This document shows positions 9,063 to 17,310 of a DNA stretch of 64,000 nt, one piece after another. Location: positions 2,170,001-2,234,000 of the forward strand of contig OZ244581.1 of assembly GCA_965217935.1 (NCBI GenBank), written 5' to 3'. The stretch comes from JBBROS01 sp965217935 (GTDB taxonomy: Bacteria; Pseudomonadota; Alphaproteobacteria; Acetobacterales; Acetobacteraceae). Every line of letters begins with the position of its first letter. The first letter of the stretch is position 1. A program made the position numbers and the translations under genes. The notes beneath the pieces are model-generated. The model did no database searches. It was not told where the DNA came from and saw only the letters and a program-made list of their open reading frames with translations.

Positions 9063-11119
9063 GCGGCCTTCTTTTGGCCGAGGCTGGCGAAGCCTTCGCC
9101 CGCTTTGGCAAGGCGGACGAGGAGCGGCGCCGGCAGCAGGGTTTCGTCGCCGGTCTGTTCGGCGAAATCGGCAAGGCGGTCGCGGATCGCGGGCAGGCCC
9201 ACGAGGTCGGCGTAGAACATCGGGCCGCCGCGCCATGCCGGCCAGTTGTAGCCGTGCAGCCAGATGGCGTCGATGTCGCCGGGGCGTTCGGCGATGCCTT
9301 CTTCGAGGATGCGGGCGCCCTCGTTGATCATCGGATAGACCAGGCGCTCGATGATCTCGTCCTGCGGGATCGGGTGGCGGTCGATGCCGAGCCTCTGGCT
9401 CTGCTGCTCGATGATCGCGTCGACCTCCGGGTCGGGCGTGGGGGTGCGGCCATCGTAGACGTAGTAGCCGCGCCCGGTCTTCTGACCATAGCGCCCGGCG
9501 TCGCACAGCGCATCGGCAACCGGGGCGCGCTTGTTGAACGCCTTGCGGATTCTCATGCCGATGTCGAGCCCGGCGAGGTCGGCCATCGCGAAGGGTCCCA
9601 TGCGGAAGCCGAACGCGGTCAGCGCGCGGTCCACGTCCGACGGGCTGGCGCCGTCGAGCAGGAGGCGTTCGGCGGCGTCGCTGCGCCGGGCCAACATGCG
9701 GTTGCCGACGAAGCCGAAGCAGTTGCCGACGACGACGCCGACTTTGCCAAGCGCCTTGCCGACGGCGGACGCGGTGGCGATGACCTCCGGGCTGCTGCCG
9801 TCGCCGCGCACGATCTCCAGCAGCTTCATGACGTTGGCCGGGCTGAAGAAGTGCATGCCGAGGACGTCGCCGGGGCGGTTCGTCGCCGAGGCGATCTGGT
9901 CGATGTCGAGGTAGCTGGTGTTGGTGGCGAGCACCGCGCCGGGCTTGGCGATGCGGTCGAGGGTGCGGAACACGTCTTGCTTCACGCCCATTTCCTCGAA
10001 CACGGCCTCGACGACGATGTCGGCGTCGCCGATGTTCTCCAGGCCGACCTTGCCGGTGATGCGCGCGCGGCGGCGCCCGGCCTCGTCCTGGGTGATGCTG
10101 CCGCGCTTGGCGCTAGTGGCGTAGAGGTCCGACACGCGGTTGAGGCCGCGGTCCAGGGCGGCTTGCTCGGTCTCGATGACGGTCACCGGGATGCCGGCGT
10201 TGGCGAAGCACATGGCGATGCCGCCGCCCATCGTGCCGGCGCCGATCACGGCCGCTTTCTTGATCGCGCGCGGCTCGGCGCCCGGCGGCAGCTTGGCCTT
10301 CTGCGCCTCGCGCTCGGCGAAGAAGGCGTGGCGCTGGGCACGGCTCTCGTCGCCGTTGAGGAGCTGCTCGAACAGGCGCCTCTCGTTCATCAGGCCGTCC
10401 TCGAACGGCATGGCGACGGCGCCGCGGACGGCCTCGACGCAGGTTCGCGGGGCTTGGGCGCCGGTGGTCTTGAGCAGAGGCGCGGCGACGCGGTCGATCA
10501 GGGCCGGGTCGTCCTTGGCGGGCTGGAGCTTGTCGTCGCGGTCGCGCACGAGGCGGCGTTCCGCGTGGCTTCTTGCCCAGGCGACGGCGACGTCGGGGTA
10601 GGCGCCGTCGAGCACGGCGTCGGCCAGGCCGATCGCCGCCGCCTCGTCGGCGCTGACAGGATTGCCGCTGACGATCATGCTGAGCGCCTTCTCGACTCCG
10701 ACCACGCGCGGCAGGCGCTGCGTGCCGCCGCCGCCGGGCAGCAGGCCGAGCTTGACCTCCGGCAAACCGAGGCGGGCGCCCTGCCAGGCGACGCGGGCGT
10801 GGCAGCCGAGCGCCAGTTCCAGGCCGCCGCCGAGCGCGACCCCCTGGATGGCGGCGACGACCGGGACCGGCATGGCCTCGATCGCCTCGATCACCTCGCG
10901 CAGGCCGGGGGATTGCGGCGGCTTGCCGAACTCGGTGATGTCCGCGCCGCCGCTGAAGGCCCTCGCCGTGCCGTGCAGCACGACGGCTTTGGCGTCGCCC
11001 ACGTCGTTCAGGGCCTGCACGATGCCCTGGCGCAACGCATGGCCCAGCGCGTTGACCGGCGGGCTGTCCATCGCGATGACGGCGACGTCGCCTTGGCGGG
11101 TCAGGTTCACAACAGGCAT
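9059..11119 (-). CDS. bifunctional enoyl-CoA hydratase / 3-hydroxyacyl-CoA dehydrogenase
   Basis: Multifunctional beta-oxidation enzyme, 686 aa. The ATG at 11119 has a GGAG ribosome-binding site. The N-terminal crotonase domain (about 1-190) shows the oxyanion-hole motif GVALGGGLELALG and the second glutamate in GLPEVKLGLLPGGGG. The NAD-binding domain starts near residue 300 with VIGAGTMGGGIAMCFANAG, and the catalytic His is in GMHFFSPANVMKLLEIV. Two 3HCDH C-terminal domains follow (NRMLARR; the last with NWPAWRGGPMFYADLVG). Domain order matches FadJ/FadB-type alpha subunits. It overlaps the ligase gene by 4 bp. Both central steps of beta-oxidation are therefore encoded in one polypeptide. 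Confidence 0.94.
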   Translation of the reverse strand: MPVVNLTRQGDVAVIAMDSPPVNALGHALRQGIVQALNDVGDAKAVVLHGTARAFSGGADITEFGKPPQSPGLREVIEAIEAMPVPVVAAIQGVALGGGLELALGCHARVAWQGARLGLPEVKLGLLPGGGGTQRLPRVVGVEKALSMIVSGNPVSADEAAAIGLADAVLDGAYPDVAVAWARSHAERRLVRDRDDKLQPAKDDPALIDRVAAPLLKTTGAQAPRTCVEAVRGAVAMPFEDGLMNERRLFEQLLNGDESRAQRHAFFAEREAQKAKLPPGAEPRAIKKAAVIGAGTMGGGIAMCFANAGIPVTVIETEQAALDRGLNRVSDLYATSAKRGSITQDEAGRRRARITGKVGLENIGDADIVVEAVFEEMGVKQDVFRTLDRIAKPGAVLATNTSYLDIDQIASATNRPGDVLGMHFFSPANVMKLLEIVRGDGSSPEVIATASAVGKALGKVGVVVGNCFGFVGNRMLARRSDAAERLLLDGASPSDVDRALTAFGFRMGPFAMADLAGLDIGMRIRKAFNKRAPVADALCDAGRYGQKTGRGYYVYDGRTPTPDPEVDAIIEQQSQRLGIDRHPIPQDEIIERLVYPMINEGARILEEGIAERPGDIDAIWLHGYNWPAWRGGPMFYADLVGLPAIRDRLADFAEQTGDETLLPAPLLVRLAKAGEGFASLGQKKAA

Positions 11120-11138
11120 TCGTTTTACTCCTTCAGTA

Positions 11139-11205
11139 AGGCGGGGGCTCTGCCCTCGGCCCGCTGGGGCCTCAGGAAACGCCAGTCCCCCAGACCCCCT
11201 CAAAC
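11139..11205. repeat. partial copy of the GC-rich inverted repeat
   Basis: The segment (CGGGGGCTCTGCCCTCGGCC, then CCGCTGGGGCCTC, then CCCCCAGACCCCC) resembles the left half of the longer inverted repeat at 59597-59748. It sits in the 80-bp gap between livF and the hydratase/dehydrogenase gene and just enters the livF stop region. No open frame of its own. Confidence 0.5.
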
Positions 11206-11892
11206 TTCCAGCCATTCCCGGCGGACTCCGGCATCGGCAGCCAGGGCGGCGGGGGTGCCTTCGAAGACGATCTCGCCGTGGCCCATCACATAGAGGCGCT
11301 GGCTGATGGCGAGCGCGATGTCCAATTTCTGCTCCACGAGCAGGATCGTGACCCCGCGTTCGGCCACCCGCTCCAGCATCGTCCGCACCGTCTGCACCAT
11401 CATCGGCGCCAGGCCCTCCGTCGGCTCGTCCACCATCAGCAACGCCGGGCAGCCCATGAGCGTGCGGCAGATCGCGAGCATTTGCTGTTCGCCGCCGCTG
11501 AGCGCGCCGGCCGGCGCGTCCGCGCGTTCCCGCAGGCGGGGGAACAGCGCATAGGCGTCGCTCAAGGCGAAGGGGCCGCCCGGGCCGGGTTTCTCCCCGA
11601 GCACCAGGTTCTGCTTGGTGGTGAGATCGGGGAAGATGGCCCGGTGCTCGTCGACGTAGCCGAGACCCAGCCGCGCCACCTGGTGCGGCGCCAGCCGGTC
11701 GATCGGTCGGCCATCGAAACGGATGTGCCCGGCGCGCGTCACCGCGCCCATGATCGCCTTCAGCGTCGTGCTGCGCCCGGCCCCGTTGCGGCCCAGGAGC
11801 GCCACGATCTCGCCGCGGCCCACGTCGATGTTGACGCCGCGCAGCACCTGGCTCTTGCCGTACCACGCCTCAAGCCCCTGCACCTCAAGCAC
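11200..11892 (-). CDS. livF: branched-chain amino-acid-type ABC transporter ATPase, Walker A Lys replaced by Arg
   Basis: LivF-family ATPase, 230 aa. The ABC signature LSGGEQQM, Walker B LLMVDEPTEGLAP and the switch region LVEQKLDIAL are normal. The Walker A reads GRNGAGRST (residues 34-42) where the family has GRNGAGKST: the nucleotide-binding lysine is Arg40 (codon CGC). Lysine to arginine at this site usually cripples ATP hydrolysis in ABC proteins, so this subunit may be a degenerate ATP site working with an intact LivG, or the base may be an error. The gene starts inside the last codons of livG (8-bp overlap). Confidence 0.92.
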   Translation of the reverse strand: MLEVQGLEAWYGKSQVLRGVNIDVGRGEIVALLGRNGAGRSTTLKAIMGAVTRAGHIRFDGRPIDRLAPHQVARLGLGYVDEHRAIFPDLTTKQNLVLGEKPGPGGPFALSDAYALFPRLRERADAPAGALSGGEQQMLAICRTLMGCPALLMVDEPTEGLAPMMVQTVRTMLERVAERGVTILLVEQKLDIALAISQRLYVMGHGEIVFEGTPAALAADAGVRREWLEV

Positions 11893-12649
11893 CGAGCGCC
11901 TCCGCGGCCTGGCCGAGATAGGCGGTCTGCACCGCCTTGTTGCCGCGCACCTGGTCGGGCGGGCCGGAGGCGATCACCTGGCCATCGGCCAGGACTGAGA
12001 TGGTGTCGGCCAGCTCGAACACGACGCCGAGGTCATGCTCGATCATCACCAGCGTCCGGCCTTCGGACACGCGGCGGATCAAGGTAATCGCGCGCTCGGT
12101 CTCGGCGCGGCTCATGCCGGCGGTGGGTTCGTCCAGCAGGATGACCTGCGCGCCCCCGGCGATGGTGACGCCGATCTCGAGCGCGCGCTGTTCGGCATAA
12201 GCGAGGCTGCCGGCCGCCACGTCGCGGCGGCGTTCGAGGCCGATCAGCCCGAGCACGTCCTCGGTGCGGCGGCGCAGGCGGTCGTAGCCGTTCAAGCGCC
12301 GCCAGAACGCCATGCCGCAGCCGTGCGCCCGCATCGCCCCGGCGCGCAGGTTCTCGAACACCGACAGCTTCGGGAACAGGCTGGTGACCTGGAAGCTGCG
12401 CGCGAGACCGAGGTTGAACACCCGATGCGGCGCGAGGCCGGTGATGTCGCGTGCGCCGAGCCGCACCTGGCCGCGGTCGGGCTGCAGCCGCCCACTGACG
12501 AGGTGGAACAGCGTACTTTTGCCCGCGCCGTTGGGGCCGATGACGGCGTGGCGCTCGCCGGGGGCGACGCCGAGATCGACGCCCTGGATCACGCGGGTGG
12601 CGCCGAAGGCCTTGTGCAGGCCGCTGATCTGCAGGCCGGGCGCGTTCAT
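11885..12649 (-). CDS. livG: branched-chain amino-acid-type ABC transporter ATPase
   Basis: LivG-family ATPase, 254 aa, from ATG 12649, which overlaps the livM stop (ATGA). Walker A GPNGAGKST is canonical here (about residues 38-46), as are the Q-loop region FQVTSLFPKLSVFENL, Walker B VILLDEPTAGMS and the H-loop MIEHDL. The ABC signature is weakened: AYAEQRALEIG where LSYGEQRALEIG is usual, losing the Ser-Gly core of the motif. With LivF it powers the LivHM permease. Confidence 0.92.
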   Translation of the reverse strand: MNAPGLQISGLHKAFGATRVIQGVDLGVAPGERHAVIGPNGAGKSTLFHLVSGRLQPDRGQVRLGARDITGLAPHRVFNLGLARSFQVTSLFPKLSVFENLRAGAMRAHGCGMAFWRRLNGYDRLRRRTEDVLGLIGLERRRDVAAGSLAYAEQRALEIGVTIAGGAQVILLDEPTAGMSRAETERAITLIRRVSEGRTLVMIEHDLGVVFELADTISVLADGQVIASGPPDQVRGNKAVQTAYLGQAAEALGA

Positions 12650-13908
12650 GCCGCTGCCGCTTGCCAAGCGGCCTTCGCCTTGGGCGCAGACAAACGCAGC
12701 AACGCGGCGCCGCCGAGGAACAGGACGGCCGCGATGATCCACGGCCACGCCGTCTCCGGGTCGGCGGCATAGCCCATCCAGGGGTCGGGCGTTGCGCCGT
12801 TGCGGACCGATTGCAGCCGGTAGCCCAGCTCCGAGAGGCCGATAGTCCCGGCCAACGCGAGGAGGAGGCCGGGCGCCGTCGCCAGGTATGACGGCGCGAT
12901 CCAGCCGAGGCGCCCGGCCCTGGCTATGGGCGCGTGCGCGGCGATGATGCCGGCGACCCCGCCCGGCGCCCACACCACCATCGCCATGAAGATCAGCCCA
13001 GAATAAAGTTGCCAGGCCTCCGTCAGCGTGCCCAGCGCCATCGACAGCAGGGTGATCAGCGCCGCGCCCACGATCGGGCCCCAGAAGATGCCGATGCCGC
13101 CGATGAACGCCATCAGCAGCACCGAGCCCGAGACCGCCGAACCCATGTTGCCGCTGGTGGCGATCTCGTCGTTGATCGCCAACAGGCCTCCGGCAAGCCC
13201 GGCAAACAGGCCGCTGAGGGCAAACACCAGGAAGCGAATGCGGGCCGGGTCATAGCCGAGAAAGGCGACGCGCTCCGGGTTGTCGCGCACCGCGTTCGCC
13301 AGGCGGCCGAGCGGCGTGCGGGTATAGAGATACATCAGCAATGCGGCGACCCAGGCCCAGGCGGCGATGACCGCATAGGCGTGGATCTGCCGCCCGGCGT
13401 CGAAGCCGAACAGATGCGGCCCGGCGGAGCGGTTGCCCGATATGCCTTCCTCGCCGCCGAACACGCTGGGGAACAGCAGCACGAGGGCCACCGCCAATTC
13501 CGCCACGCCGAGGGTTATCATGGCGAAGGCGGTGCCGGACCGCTTCGTCGCGATCCATCCGGCAAGCATCGCGGCGATTAGCCCGCCCAGCGCGCCGACC
13601 AGCGGCACGGCGGGCGCCGGGATCCACCATCCGGCGTCGGCGAGCGTGAGGGCGTGCAGGGCGATGAAGCCGCCGAAGCCCAGGAACACGGCGTGGCCGA
13701 AATCGAGCATCCCGCCCTGGCCGAGCAGCATGTTGAACGAGAGCGCGAAGACGATGGCGATAGCCATGCGGCACAGCAGCGAGAGGGCGAAGCCGCCGGT
13801 GAACACGTAAGGCAACGCCACGGCCGCGAGTGCCGCGAGCGCCCACGGCAAGGCGAGCCGCCACGGCAGGACGGTGCGCGGCGGGGCGGCGGCGACGGCC
13901 TGGCTCAT
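12646..13908 (-). CDS. livM: branched-chain amino-acid-type ABC permease (LivM)
   Basis: Inner-membrane permease, 420 aa, from ATG 13908 overlapping the livH stop by 4 bp. About ten hydrophobic segments are evident. The family landmarks MLLGQGGMLDFGHAVFLGFGGF (first half) and the cytoplasmic EAA-like loop RTPLGRLANAVRDNPERVAFLGY are present. The C-terminus extends about 80 residues past the usual end and adds two hydrophobic stretches (about 345-365 and 390-410), so the protein is longer than typical LivM. A further in-frame upstream start would lie inside livH and is not needed. Confidence 0.92.
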   Translation of the reverse strand: MSQAVAAAPPRTVLPWRLALPWALAALAAVALPYVFTGGFALSLLCRMAIAIVFALSFNMLLGQGGMLDFGHAVFLGFGGFIALHALTLADAGWWIPAPAVPLVGALGGLIAAMLAGWIATKRSGTAFAMITLGVAELAVALVLLFPSVFGGEEGISGNRSAGPHLFGFDAGRQIHAYAVIAAWAWVAALLMYLYTRTPLGRLANAVRDNPERVAFLGYDPARIRFLVFALSGLFAGLAGGLLAINDEIATSGNMGSAVSGSVLLMAFIGGIGIFWGPIVGAALITLLSMALGTLTEAWQLYSGLIFMAMVVWAPGGVAGIIAAHAPIARAGRLGWIAPSYLATAPGLLLALAGTIGLSELGYRLQSVRNGATPDPWMGYAADPETAWPWIIAAVLFLGGAALLRLSAPKAKAAWQAAAA

Positions 13909-14849
13909 ACGCTGCGCGTCCCCATCAGGCCGCGCGGACGCAGCGCCAGCACCAGGATCAGCAGCGCGTAGGGAATGACTGGGGCCACGCGGGCGATGCT
14001 GATGTTCCACAGGTCGGTCAGCCAGTCGGTCGGCACGGTGATGCCGGCATAGGCCAGCGCCAGGCCGAGGGGCAGGTCGAGCGAGATGCTGGCGGTCTGC
14101 AGCAGGCCGATCAGCAGGCTGGCGATGAGCGCGCCCCAGATACTGCCGAGGCCGCCCATTACCACCACGGCGAACACGATGGCGCCGAGGGAGTTGGCCA
14201 TGCCGGGCTCGGTGGTGTAGGCGTTGCCGGCCATGACGCCCGCCAGCCCGGCCAGGGCGGAGCCGGCGCCGAAGACGAGAGTGAACACGCGCGGGACGTC
14301 GTGGCCCAACATGCCGACCATCTCGGGGTGGGTGAGGGACGCGCGGATGATGAGGCCGAGGCGGGTGCGGGCCAGGGTCGCGAACAGGGCCACGAACATG
14401 GCGACGGCGACGGCCATCATGAACAGGCGGTAGGCCGGATAGGCATTGCCGGCGATGGCGAACAGCGGGAAATCGAGCGCCGGCGGCACCCGGTAGGGCA
14501 CCGGGACGCGGCCCCAGATGAGCGGCACGACCTCGCCGATGATGAAGGCGAGGCCGAAGGTGAACAGCAGCTCGGCGACGTGGCCGTGCTTGTGCACCGC
14601 CCGCAGCCCCCAGCGCTCCACCGCCGCGCCGAGCACGCCGACGAGGAGGGGGGCTGCCACCAGCGCCGGCCAGAAACCGATCCGCACGCTGATGGTGTAG
14701 GCCAGGAACGCGCCTAGCATATAGAAGCTGGCGTGGGCCAGGTTAAGCACGCCCATCATGCCGAAGATCAGCGTCAGGCCGCTCGACAGCATGAACAGCA
14801 GCAGCCCATAGACCGCGCCGTTCAGCAGGATGAGCAGGAGCTGATCCAT
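13905..14849 (-). CDS. livH: branched-chain amino-acid-type ABC permease (LivH)
   Basis: Inner-membrane permease, 314 aa, about eight hydrophobic segments. Landmarks: LILLNGAVYGLLLFMLSSGL at the N-terminus, FGMMGVLNLAHASFYMLGAF (the LivH NxAHG-like helix) and the loop RTRLGLIIRASLTHPEMVGMLG. It starts 6 bp after the binding-protein stop, so the order binding protein-H-M-G-F is a tight operon. The transported molecule may be an amino acid, but the downstream CoA ligase and beta-oxidation genes make an organic acid more likely. Confidence 0.93.
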   Translation of the reverse strand: MDQLLLILLNGAVYGLLLFMLSSGLTLIFGMMGVLNLAHASFYMLGAFLAYTISVRIGFWPALVAAPLLVGVLGAAVERWGLRAVHKHGHVAELLFTFGLAFIIGEVVPLIWGRVPVPYRVPPALDFPLFAIAGNAYPAYRLFMMAVAVAMFVALFATLARTRLGLIIRASLTHPEMVGMLGHDVPRVFTLVFGAGSALAGLAGVMAGNAYTTEPGMANSLGAIVFAVVVMGGLGSIWGALIASLLIGLLQTASISLDLPLGLALAYAGITVPTDWLTDLWNISIARVAPVIPYALLILVLALRPRGLMGTRSV

Positions 14850-14855
14850 CGCGGT

Positions 14856-16103
14856 TCAGGACGGCGCGTTGTCGAACTTGCAGGTGGTCGGCAGCTTGGT
14901 CTTGTCGGCCGCGATCTCGTCGACGGTCTTGAAGCCCATGCCGAGGCCCTTGAACGTGTGCTTCACCCCGGGTTCCAGCACCGAGACGAACAGCGGCTGC
15001 AGCAGCTGATGGTTGTCGGCCCGCATGGTCATGGCGCCGAGCGGGCCTTTCCGCTCCATGCCGGCGAGGACCTTGCCGACCTTAACCGGATCGCTACTGT
15101 CGGCCTGCTTCATCGCCGCCGCCCACATGTCGATGGCTTCGACGACGTTCCAGTAATAGAACGGCTGGTTGTATTTGGCCTCGAACGCGGCAGCGATCTC
15201 CTCTGTTTGCTCGCTCGGCACGTTGGCGTGCCAGGAGGTGATCTGCGCGTAGCCCCGCCCGCCCTCGCCCACGCCGGCGATGATGTCGGCGCTGCCGAGG
15301 TAATAGGTGAACAGCCGTCCCTTGAAGCCGGAGTCGTTCGCCGCCTTGGCCAGCAGCAGCATGTCCGCGCCCCAGAACCCGGTGATGACCGCGTCGGCCC
15401 CGGCGGCCTGCATCTTCTGCACGTAGGGCGTGAAATCCTTCACCTTCGCGAGCGGCACCCGCTCGACGCCGACTACTTCAAGGTCGGGGCGGCGATCCTT
15501 CAGCATCTCCTCGGCCGCCTTCTGCACCGAGACGCCGAACGAGTAGTCGGGATTAAAGATGTAAACCTTCTTCACGTCTTTCTGGCTCACGAGATAGTCG
15601 GTCAGCCCCTTCATCTTCATGTCCACGTCGGCGTCGAAGCGGAAATGGTACCAGTTGCACTTCTCGTTGGTCAGGCCCGGATCGACGGCGGCATAGTTGA
15701 GGAACATGACCGCCCGCTCAGGGGCGCGTTTGTTGTTCTTGGCCACAGCGTCGCTCAGCGCGAAGGCGACCGACGAGCCGTTGCCCTGGGCGATGTAGTG
15801 GATGCCCTCGTCCATCGCTTTGCGCAGCAGCGTCAGCGACTTGTTCGGGCTCACCTCGTTGTCGAGCGGCACCAGCTCCAGCCGGCGTCCCGGCCCGGCC
15901 GCTTGCATCTCGTTCGCCCGGTCGATCGCGAAGCGGAAATGCTGCTCGCCCAACTGCCCGGTGGCGGCGAGCGGCCCGCTCAGCGGGTCGATGTAGGCGA
16001 GGCGCACCACGTCCTCGGCTCGGGCAGCGGGCGCGAGCGCCAGGGTGAGCGCCTGGGTGAGCGCCTGGGCGCCCAATAGCGTCGCCATCAACATCCTGGG
16101 CAT
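14856..16103 (-). CDS. periplasmic binding protein of the Liv-type ABC importer
   Basis: Family-6 periplasmic ligand-binding protein, 415 aa. I chose ATG 16103 because GGAGG lies 6 nt upstream and it opens a signal peptide (ending about APAARA, then EDVVRLAYIDPLSGP). An ATG at 16121 in the same frame is less well placed. The mature protein has the two-lobe family pattern: GPLAATGQLGEQHFRFAID, then LTLLRKAMDEGIHYIAQGNGS, VYIFNPDYSFGVSV and GFWGADMLLLAKAANDSG. It resembles binding proteins annotated for branched-chain amino acids, amides or aromatic acids. It heads the operon that runs down to 4020. Confidence 0.92.
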   Translation of the reverse strand: MPRMLMATLLGAQALTQALTLALAPAARAEDVVRLAYIDPLSGPLAATGQLGEQHFRFAIDRANEMQAAGPGRRLELVPLDNEVSPNKSLTLLRKAMDEGIHYIAQGNGSSVAFALSDAVAKNNKRAPERAVMFLNYAAVDPGLTNEKCNWYHFRFDADVDMKMKGLTDYLVSQKDVKKVYIFNPDYSFGVSVQKAAEEMLKDRRPDLEVVGVERVPLAKVKDFTPYVQKMQAAGADAVITGFWGADMLLLAKAANDSGFKGRLFTYYLGSADIIAGVGEGGRGYAQITSWHANVPSEQTEEIAAAFEAKYNQPFYYWNVVEAIDMWAAAMKQADSSDPVKVGKVLAGMERKGPLGAMTMRADNHQLLQPLFVSVLEPGVKHTFKGLGMGFKTVDEIAADKTKLPTTCKFDNAPS

Positions 16104-16212
16104 CGACGTCCTCCGTTTCATTGCTTTTGCGGCCTTGCTTGCCGGCAGTTTTCCTTGCCGCTGGTCCGCCGTCAACAGTTGACTGGGGGCCGCGCCGTGC
16201 GATGGTTGAGCC

Positions 16213-17172
16213 ATGCCCGTTCCTCCCTTGCTGCAAGGCCGCCTCCGCCTGCCGGTGATCGCCTCGCCGCTGTTCATCATCTCCAACCCGGACCTGGTGA
16301 TCGCGCAGTGCAAGGCGGGGGTGGTCGGCAGCTTCCCGGCGTTGAACGCGAGGCCGGAAAGCGAACTTGCCGTCTGGCTCCGCCGCATCCAGGACGCGCT
16401 GGCCGATTGGGACGCGCATCATCCTGACCAGCCGAGCGCGCCGTTCGCGGTCAACCAAATCGTCCACCGCAGCAACGCCCGGCTCGAGCATGATATGGGC
16501 GTCGTGGTGGAGCACGAGGCGCCGCTGGTGATCACCTCGCTCGGCGCGCGGCCGGAGGTGAATCAGGCCGTCCAGGGCTACGGCGGCATGGTCCTGCACG
16601 ACGTGATCGACGACCGGTTCGCGAAGAAGGCGATCGAGAAAGGGGCGGACGGGCTGATCGCGGTCGCGTCCGGCGCCGGCGGACATGCCGGCACGCTATC
16701 GCCGTTCGCGCTGATGCAGGAGATCCGCGCTTGGTACGACGGCCCGGTCGCGCTCTCGGGCAGCATCGCCACCGGCGGCGGGATATTGGCGGCGCAGGCG
16801 ATGGGGGCGGACTTCGCCTATATCGGCTCCGCATTCATCGCGACCGGTGAGGCCGGGGCGAGCGAGGCACACAAGCAGGCGGTCGTCGAAGGCTCGGCCT
16901 CCAGCATCGTCTACACCGACGTGATCAGCGGGGTGCATGGGAATTATCTCCGCCCGAGCCTGGTGGCCGCCGGGCTCGACCCGGACAACCTTGCCGCCGC
17001 CGGCGCGCGCGCGATGGATTTCGGCGGCTCCAGGCCGAAGGCATGGAAGGACATTTGGGGCTCGGGCCAGGGCATCGGCGCGGTTAAGGCGGTGGTTCCG
17101 GCGGCGGAGTTGGTCGGCCGCCTGGCCCAAGAGTACGCTGCGGCGCGAAACCGGCTCCGCGAGCTGGCATAG
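16213..17172 (+). CDS. nitronate monooxygenase-like FMN protein
   Basis: TIM-barrel flavoprotein of the nitronate monooxygenase/NPD family, 319 aa. Landmarks: PVIASPLFIISNPDLVIAQC at the N-terminus, QVIVHRS-like QIVHRSNARL, the FMN phosphate-binding ASGAGGHAG (about residues 157-165), ALSGSIATGGGILAAQAMGADFAYIGSAF and the late GSGQGIGAVK. Family members oxidise alkyl nitronates (propionate-3-nitronate) with FMN and O2. It is divergent from the Liv operon, with only 109 bp between the two starts, so the promoters of both lie there. A 24-bp tandem array follows its stop codon. Confidence 0.88.
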   Translation: MPVPPLLQGRLRLPVIASPLFIISNPDLVIAQCKAGVVGSFPALNARPESELAVWLRRIQDALADWDAHHPDQPSAPFAVNQIVHRSNARLEHDMGVVVEHEAPLVITSLGARPEVNQAVQGYGGMVLHDVIDDRFAKKAIEKGADGLIAVASGAGGHAGTLSPFALMQEIRAWYDGPVALSGSIATGGGILAAQAMGADFAYIGSAFIATGEAGASEAHKQAVVEGSASSIVYTDVISGVHGNYLRPSLVAAGLDPDNLAAAGARAMDFGGSRPKAWKDIWGSGQGIGAVKAVVPAAELVGRLAQEYAAARNRLRELA

Positions 17173-17185
17173 CGTCCAGGCGGCC

Positions 17186-17279
17186 GCAATCGTGTTGCGC
17201 CGCCCCGTCGCTATCGTGTTGCGCCGCCCCGTCGCTATCGTGTTGCGCCGCACCGTCGCAATCGTGTTGCGCCGCACCA
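17186..17279. repeat. 24-bp tandem array, about 4 copies
   Basis: Four copies of a 24-bp unit (consensus GCTATCGTGTTGCGCCGC, then CCCGTC) start at 17186, 17210, 17234 and 17258; the last is cut short at about 17279. Copies differ at one or two bases. The array begins 13 bp after the nitronate monooxygenase stop and ends about 30 bp before the next start codon. Not a CRISPR: there are no spacers. Confidence 0.9.
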
Positions 17280-17310
17280 ATGTTCAGGGGCAACTGATCA
17301 GAGGCGCCGC

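Noticed and set aside
9056..11293. 745-aa plus-strand open frame opposite the hydratase/dehydrogenase gene
   Set aside because: Mirror of a well-supported multidomain enzyme; low-complexity Gly/Ala/Asp/Val translation.
17186..17279. CRISPR array
   Set aside because: Units are directly contiguous with no spacers and no cas genes; the same holds for the arrays at 52983 and 63836.
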